A DNA stretch of 64,000 nt from Vibrio atypicus (lineage in GTDB: Bacteria > Pseudomonadota > Gammaproteobacteria > Enterobacterales > Vibrionaceae). Below, one piece after another: positions 59,652 to 64,000 of this stretch. Position numbers and translations under genes: made by a program. Position 1 is the stretch's first letter. Each line of letters begins with the position of its first letter. The stretch lies in the NCBI RefSeq assembly GCF_009811315.1, contig NZ_BLID01000005.1, forward strand, positions 124,001-188,000, given 5' to 3'. The notes below the pieces were generated by a model, which worked only from the letters and a program-made list of their open reading frames with translations, searched no databases and was not told where the DNA came from.

Positions 59652-60785
59652 ATGAAGTCATTTCAATGGGATACATGCTACGAAACAGGAATTGGTGATG
59701 TGGATGAGCAGCATCAATATCTAGTTGAAATTATCAACCGATACGGTGAGTTGATAGCTGAAAACAATATATCGCTAGCGGATATTCGCATGGCGTTATT
59801 TGAGCTTTCGCGTTATGCCGAGTTCCACTTCAAGGAAGAAGAGAACCTGATGCGAGAAGCGGGTTTATATGAGAAACATGTTGAGGCGCATATCAAAGTC
59901 CATCGCGCATTTATGTCAGACATAGTGAGCATGCAGGCGTTTATAAGCGAAGAGAACATAAAGGCATCTGAACACCTACTAAACTTCCTGATTCATTGGC
60001 TGGCGTATCATATTTTGGGCATTGATCAAAATATGTCGCGTCAAATGAAACAGATTGAGTTAGGCGTTGATCCTAAGGTGGCTTATGAGCGAGAGGAAAA
60101 AAAACAGGACAGTTCAACTGAACCCTTACTAAAAGCACTGAATGGCCTTTTTGAACAGGTTTCAGAGAGAAATAAAGAGCTACTAGAACTTAATCAATGC
60201 TTAGAAGATAAGGTTGAGGAACGAACGAAACAGCTCTCTCAAGCGAATAAACAACTAGAGCAGCTATCGCTGACAGACTCCCTGACCAAATTACCCAATC
60301 GACGTAGCGCAATTCGCCAGTTGAAAGCTTATTGGGCTGAGTCTACTCAAAATGACGAGCCTTTAGTTTGTATCATGATTGATGTCGATTATTTTAAGCA
60401 AGTTAACGATACAGCGGGTCATGATGCGGGTGATAGACTTTTGGTCGAGATCGCGCAAACATTCTCGGATTCATTCCGTAGTGACGACTTTGTGTGCCGC
60501 CTTGGTGGGGACGAGTTTTTTGTGATTTGTCCGAACACCGACAAAGAGGGAGGTGTCCATGTCGCCGAGTTGACACGCCATATAGTCAATCAAATGCTTA
60601 TTCCGGTCGGTGAAAGTGTATGGACAGGGAGCATCAGTGTTGGTGTTGCTGAGCGTACTCCCGACATGGATGACTACAACGATTTGATAAAAGCGGCAGA
60701 TAATGCCGTATACATGGCTAAATCAAAGGGTCGAAATCAAGTGGCTAGCATTGAGCTCACTGAGAAAGAGTTAAAAGCGCTTTAA
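59652..60785 (+). CDS. Bacteriohaemerythrin-diguanylate cyclase
   Basis: Cytoplasmic O2- or redox-responsive c-di-GMP synthase, the counterpart of V. cholerae VC1216 (Bhr-DGC). It is 377 residues. The N-terminal haemerythrin domain has all seven di-iron ligands: H21, H59, E63, H80, H84, H120 and D125. A coiled coil (about 165-215) links it to a GGDEF domain with DSLTKLPNRR, MIDVDYFKQVNDTAGHDAGD and GGDEF at 285-289. RSDD five residues before is an RxxD inhibitory site. No membrane segment is present. Its 3' end overlaps the convergent GNAT gene by 15 bases. Confidence 0.95.
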   Translation: MKSFQWDTCYETGIGDVDEQHQYLVEIINRYGELIAENNISLADIRMALFELSRYAEFHFKEEENLMREAGLYEKHVEAHIKVHRAFMSDIVSMQAFISEENIKASEHLLNFLIHWLAYHILGIDQNMSRQMKQIELGVDPKVAYEREEKKQDSSTEPLLKALNGLFEQVSERNKELLELNQCLEDKVEERTKQLSQANKQLEQLSLTDSLTKLPNRRSAIRQLKAYWAESTQNDEPLVCIMIDVDYFKQVNDTAGHDAGDRLLVEIAQTFSDSFRSDDFVCRLGGDEFFVICPNTDKEGGVHVAELTRHIVNQMLIPVGESVWTGSISVGVAERTPDMDDYNDLIKAADNAVYMAKSKGRNQVASIELTEKELKAL

Positions 60786-61253
60786 CATCCAAACATCACA
60801 GGCACTATGCTCTGTACCGTTAAGGGGCTGGTTCAGATGTTCAAAGCCTAATTTTTCGTAGAGTTGAATCGCGGATGTCATTGAGGTGAGTGTGTCTAAG
60901 TAGCACTCACCGAATCCTTTTTTCTTAGCGAATGATAAGCACTGTTTGGCCATTCTTTTGCCGAGCCCCAAGCCACGACTTTCTGAAAGCAAGAATAGCT
61001 TTTTAAGTTCGCAGACTTTAGCTGAATCATTAAAAGGTGCGATGCCACAGCCTCCTACAATTTTACCATTTAGCGTCGCCACTAGATAAAGGCTCTGCTT
61101 GTCATCAGTGTAGTAATGACTCATGGCTAGCACTTCAGGATCTGATGGCCCGAACCCTTCTCCAATAGCCCCAAATTCTGCACCAACAGCTTTGATAATC
61201 TGGCAAATTGCTTCATTTTGCTCTGGTTTGATTGGATCGATTTGAACAGACAC
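60771..61253 (-). CDS. GNAT-family N-acetyltransferase
   Basis: A 160-residue acetyl-CoA-dependent transferase. The acetyl-CoA-binding motif is ELKKLFLLSESRGLGLGKRMAKQCLSFA, with the Q/R-x-x-G-x-G/A pattern as ESRGLGLGKR. GKIVGGCGIAPF and YLDTLTSMTSAIQLYEKLGFE complete the fold. The GTG start at 61253 was chosen because AAGGAG lies at ideal distance; a longer reading to 61313 adds a basic 20-residue extension with no ribosome site. The substrate is unknown. Confidence 0.85.
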   Translation of the reverse strand: MSVQIDPIKPEQNEAICQIIKAVGAEFGAIGEGFGPSDPEVLAMSHYYTDDKQSLYLVATLNGKIVGGCGIAPFNDSAKVCELKKLFLLSESRGLGLGKRMAKQCLSFAKKKGFGECYLDTLTSMTSAIQLYEKLGFEHLNQPLNGTEHSACDVWMLKRF

Positions 61254-61491
61254 TTTAGGCTCCTTACGCCGTTTTCCAATTAAATATCTGGGTCTAAAAT
61301 TCACTTTTATCAAGTGTTAAGCTGAATTTTTACCCAAAGGCGGTAAATAGCGTGATTTCAATTTGGATTTGACCTTGTCATTCGTTACTATGTACAGCTA
61401 TTTATAGACCCAAGATCCCTGTCGGGTAATCGCAGTTTGCGCTTAACCCAGAATGGACACTACCACTTATGCCTATTGCATGTAGGTGTAG

Positions 61492-62490
<999 letters not shown>

Positions 62491-62508
62491 TCCAGGGGAT
62501 ACATCACT

Positions 62509-64000
62509 ATGAAATTTAGCGAATCTTGGCTTCGTGAGTGGGTAAACCCTGCGGTATCGACTGACGAACTTACACACCAAATCACAATGGCGGGTCTAGA
62601 AGTAGACGACGTACTACCTGTTGCTGGTTCTTTCACTGGCGTTAAAGTAGGTAAAGTGGTTGAGTGTGGTCAACACCCAGACGCTGACAAACTACGTGTA
62701 ACTAAAGTAGATGTTGGCGCTGAAGAACTTCTAGACATCGTTTGTGGCGCATCTAACTGCCGCCTAGGTATCAAAGTTGCTGTAGCGACTGTTGGTGCTG
62801 TTCTACCAGGCGATTTCAAAATCAAAAAAGCAAAACTACGTGGTCAACCATCACACGGCATGCTGTGTTCATTCTCTGAGCTAGGTATTGACGTTGAATC
62901 TGATGGCATCATGGAACTAGCAGAAGACGCAGCAATCGGTACTGATTTCCGCGAATTCCTAGGTCTTGATGACGTAACAGTAGACGTAGACCTAACGGCT
63001 AACCGCGCTGACTGTTTCAGCATCCGTGGTATGGCGCGTGAAGTTGGCGTTCTAAACCGTGCTGACGTGACTGAGCCTGCGGTAAACCCAGTAGCACCAG
63101 CGATTGACGACACAGTTTCTATCGAAGTGAAAGCGTCAGCAGCATGTCCACGTTACCTTGGCCGTGTGGTTAAGAACGTAAACGTTCAAGCTGAAACACC
63201 ACTTTGGATGCAAGAGAAACTGCGCCGTTGTGGTATCCGCTCTATCGATCCAGTAGTAGACATCACTAACTTTGTTCTTCTAGAGCAAGGCCAGCCAATG
63301 CATGCATTCGATCTAGCGAAGATTGAAGGTGGCATCGTAGTTCGTATGGCAGAGCAGGGCGAAAAGCTTACTCTTCTAGACGGCAACGAAGCTGAGCTAA
63401 ACGCTGATACTCTAGTAGTAGCAGACCACAACAAAGCACTTGCTATCGCAGGTATCTTTGGTGGTGAAGAGTCTGGTGTAACGACTGAGACTAAAGACGT
63501 ACTACTTGAGTGTGCATTCTTCGCACCAGACCACATCCGTGGCCGCGCTCGTAGCTACGGTCTACACACTGATTCTTCGATGCGTTTTGAGCGTGGTGTG
63601 GATTTTGCACTACAAACAAGCGCAATGGAGCGTGCAACAGAGCTTCTAGTTGAGATCTGTGGCGGTGAAGTAGCACCTGTTGTTGCGGTAGAGTCAGAAG
63701 CTGACCTACCAAAAGCAAACACAGTAGCTCTACGTCGCGCTAAGCTAGACAGCCTACTAGGTCACCACATTGCAGACAGCGATGTTGTTGAAATCCTAGA
63801 GCGTCTTGGCCTAACGGTAGAGACAACAGACGCAGGTTGGACAGCGACAGCACCGACATGGCGTTTTGATATCGCAATCGAGCAAGACCTAATTGAAGAA
63901 GTAGGTCGTATCTACGGTTACGATAACATCCCTAACCAAAACCCAGCGGCAGCACTTAAGATGCACGACCACGTTGAAGCGAACATTCCGCTAAAACGCG
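62509..64000 (+). CDS. pheT: Phenylalanyl-tRNA synthetase beta subunit, 3' end beyond the window
   Basis: The first 497 codons of PheT. It opens with [14 protein letters not shown] and has the tRNA-binding OB domain ([19 protein letters not shown]). The B1 to B5 core follows, with [18 protein letters not shown] and [17 protein letters not shown]. It starts 18 bases after the pheS stop with AGGGGA upstream and is in frame to the last base. The remaining 300 or so residues and any downstream gene are outside. It shares the optimised codon use of pheS. Confidence 0.97.
   Translation, partial: MKFSESWLREWVNPAVSTDELTHQITMAGLEVDDVLPVAGSFTGVKVGKVVECGQHPDADKLRVTKVDVGAEELLDIVCGASNCRLGIKVAVATVGAVLPGDFKIKKAKLRGQPSHGMLCSFSELGIDVESDGIMELAEDAAIGTDFREFLGLDDVTVDVDLTANRADCFSIRGMAREVGVLNRADVTEPAVNPVAPAIDDTVSIEVKASAACPRYLGRVVKNVNVQAETPLWMQEKLRRCGIRSIDPVVDITNFVLLEQGQPMHAFDLAKIEGGIVVRMAEQGEKLTLLDGNEAELNADTLVVADHNKALAIAGIFGGEESGVTTETKDVLLECAFFAPDHIRGRARSYGLHTDSSMRFERGVDFALQTSAMERATELLVEICGGEVAPVVAVESEADLPKANTVALRRAKLDSLLGHHIADSDVVEILERLGLTVETTDAGWTATAPTWRFDIAIEQDLIEEVGRIYGYDNIPNQNPAAALKMHDHVEANIPLKR

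Overview
The window reads as chromosome of a marine Vibrio other than V. cholerae. Four things support this: a luxM/luxN acyl-homoserine-lactone quorum-sensing pair; the order EfpL (YeiP), nucleotidyltransferase, EIIC-EAL protein, polB, varA (uvrY), uvrC, pgsA, tRNA cluster, haemerythrin-GGDEF protein, pheST, which I recall as Vibrio-like; a complete Tad/Flp pilus locus; and AT-rich intergenic DNA with Vibrio-like codon use. No insertion sequence, integrase, phage module or CRISPR array was seen. Both ends cut genes: an RND efflux pump on the left and pheT on the right.

Layout. 1-10 kb: RND pump, tag, lipase with its dedicated foldase, metC, cardiolipin synthase and an NSS-family sodium symporter. 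10-12 kb: an RNA pseudouridine synthase and an overlapping methyltransferase. 12.2-23.6 kb: one 14-gene Tad pilus operon (flp, tadV, rcpC, rcpA, an rcpB-position lipoprotein, tadZABCDEFG, OmpA-type protein), with many genes overlapping by a few bases and an unusually palindrome-rich leader. 23.6-26.1 kb: a BMP-type periplasmic binding protein translationally coupled to a membrane diguanylate cyclase. 26.3-30.4 kb: a ynjBCDF-type ABC transporter operon. 30.6-34.3 kb: small housekeeping genes (hslJ, a DUF1289 gene, a T2SS pilotin candidate, yciI, yciA, yciB and two hypotheticals). 34.5-38.2 kb: luxM-luxN, with a divergent TPR gene. 39.8-41.1 kb: ihfA, the yciU type gene and efpL. 41.2-50 kb: nucleotidyltransferase, EIIC-EAL fusion, polB, varA, uvrC, pgsA. 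50.2-50.7 kb: tRNA-Cys, Gly, Leu, Gly. 50.8-52.8 kb: a periplasmic CxxCH protein with an apparent ATC start, followed by a diguanylate cyclase. 52.8-59.5 kb: an aldose dehydrogenase, then a TetR regulator and the RND/MMPL, LolA-like and outer-membrane-barrel cassette it probably controls. 59.6-64 kb: bacteriohaemerythrin-GGDEF, a GNAT enzyme and pheST.

How the genes fit together. The region is rich in surface and lifestyle control. Four intact c-di-GMP enzymes (three GGDEF, one EAL) are each tied to a different apparent input: a periplasmic ligand, a CxxCH protein, an O2/redox di-iron domain and a PTS sugar channel. They sit near a Tad adhesion pilus, AHL quorum sensing and VarA of the Csr cascade. 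The best candidates for under-described systems are the BMP-protein/diguanylate-cyclase pair, the CxxCH-protein/diguanylate-cyclase pair, the EIIC-EAL fusion, and the TetR/MMPL/LolA-like/barrel cassette with repeated TGACGA-N-TCGTCA palindromes at its promoters. All functional statements come from reading sequence by eye and from family knowledge; no search was run.
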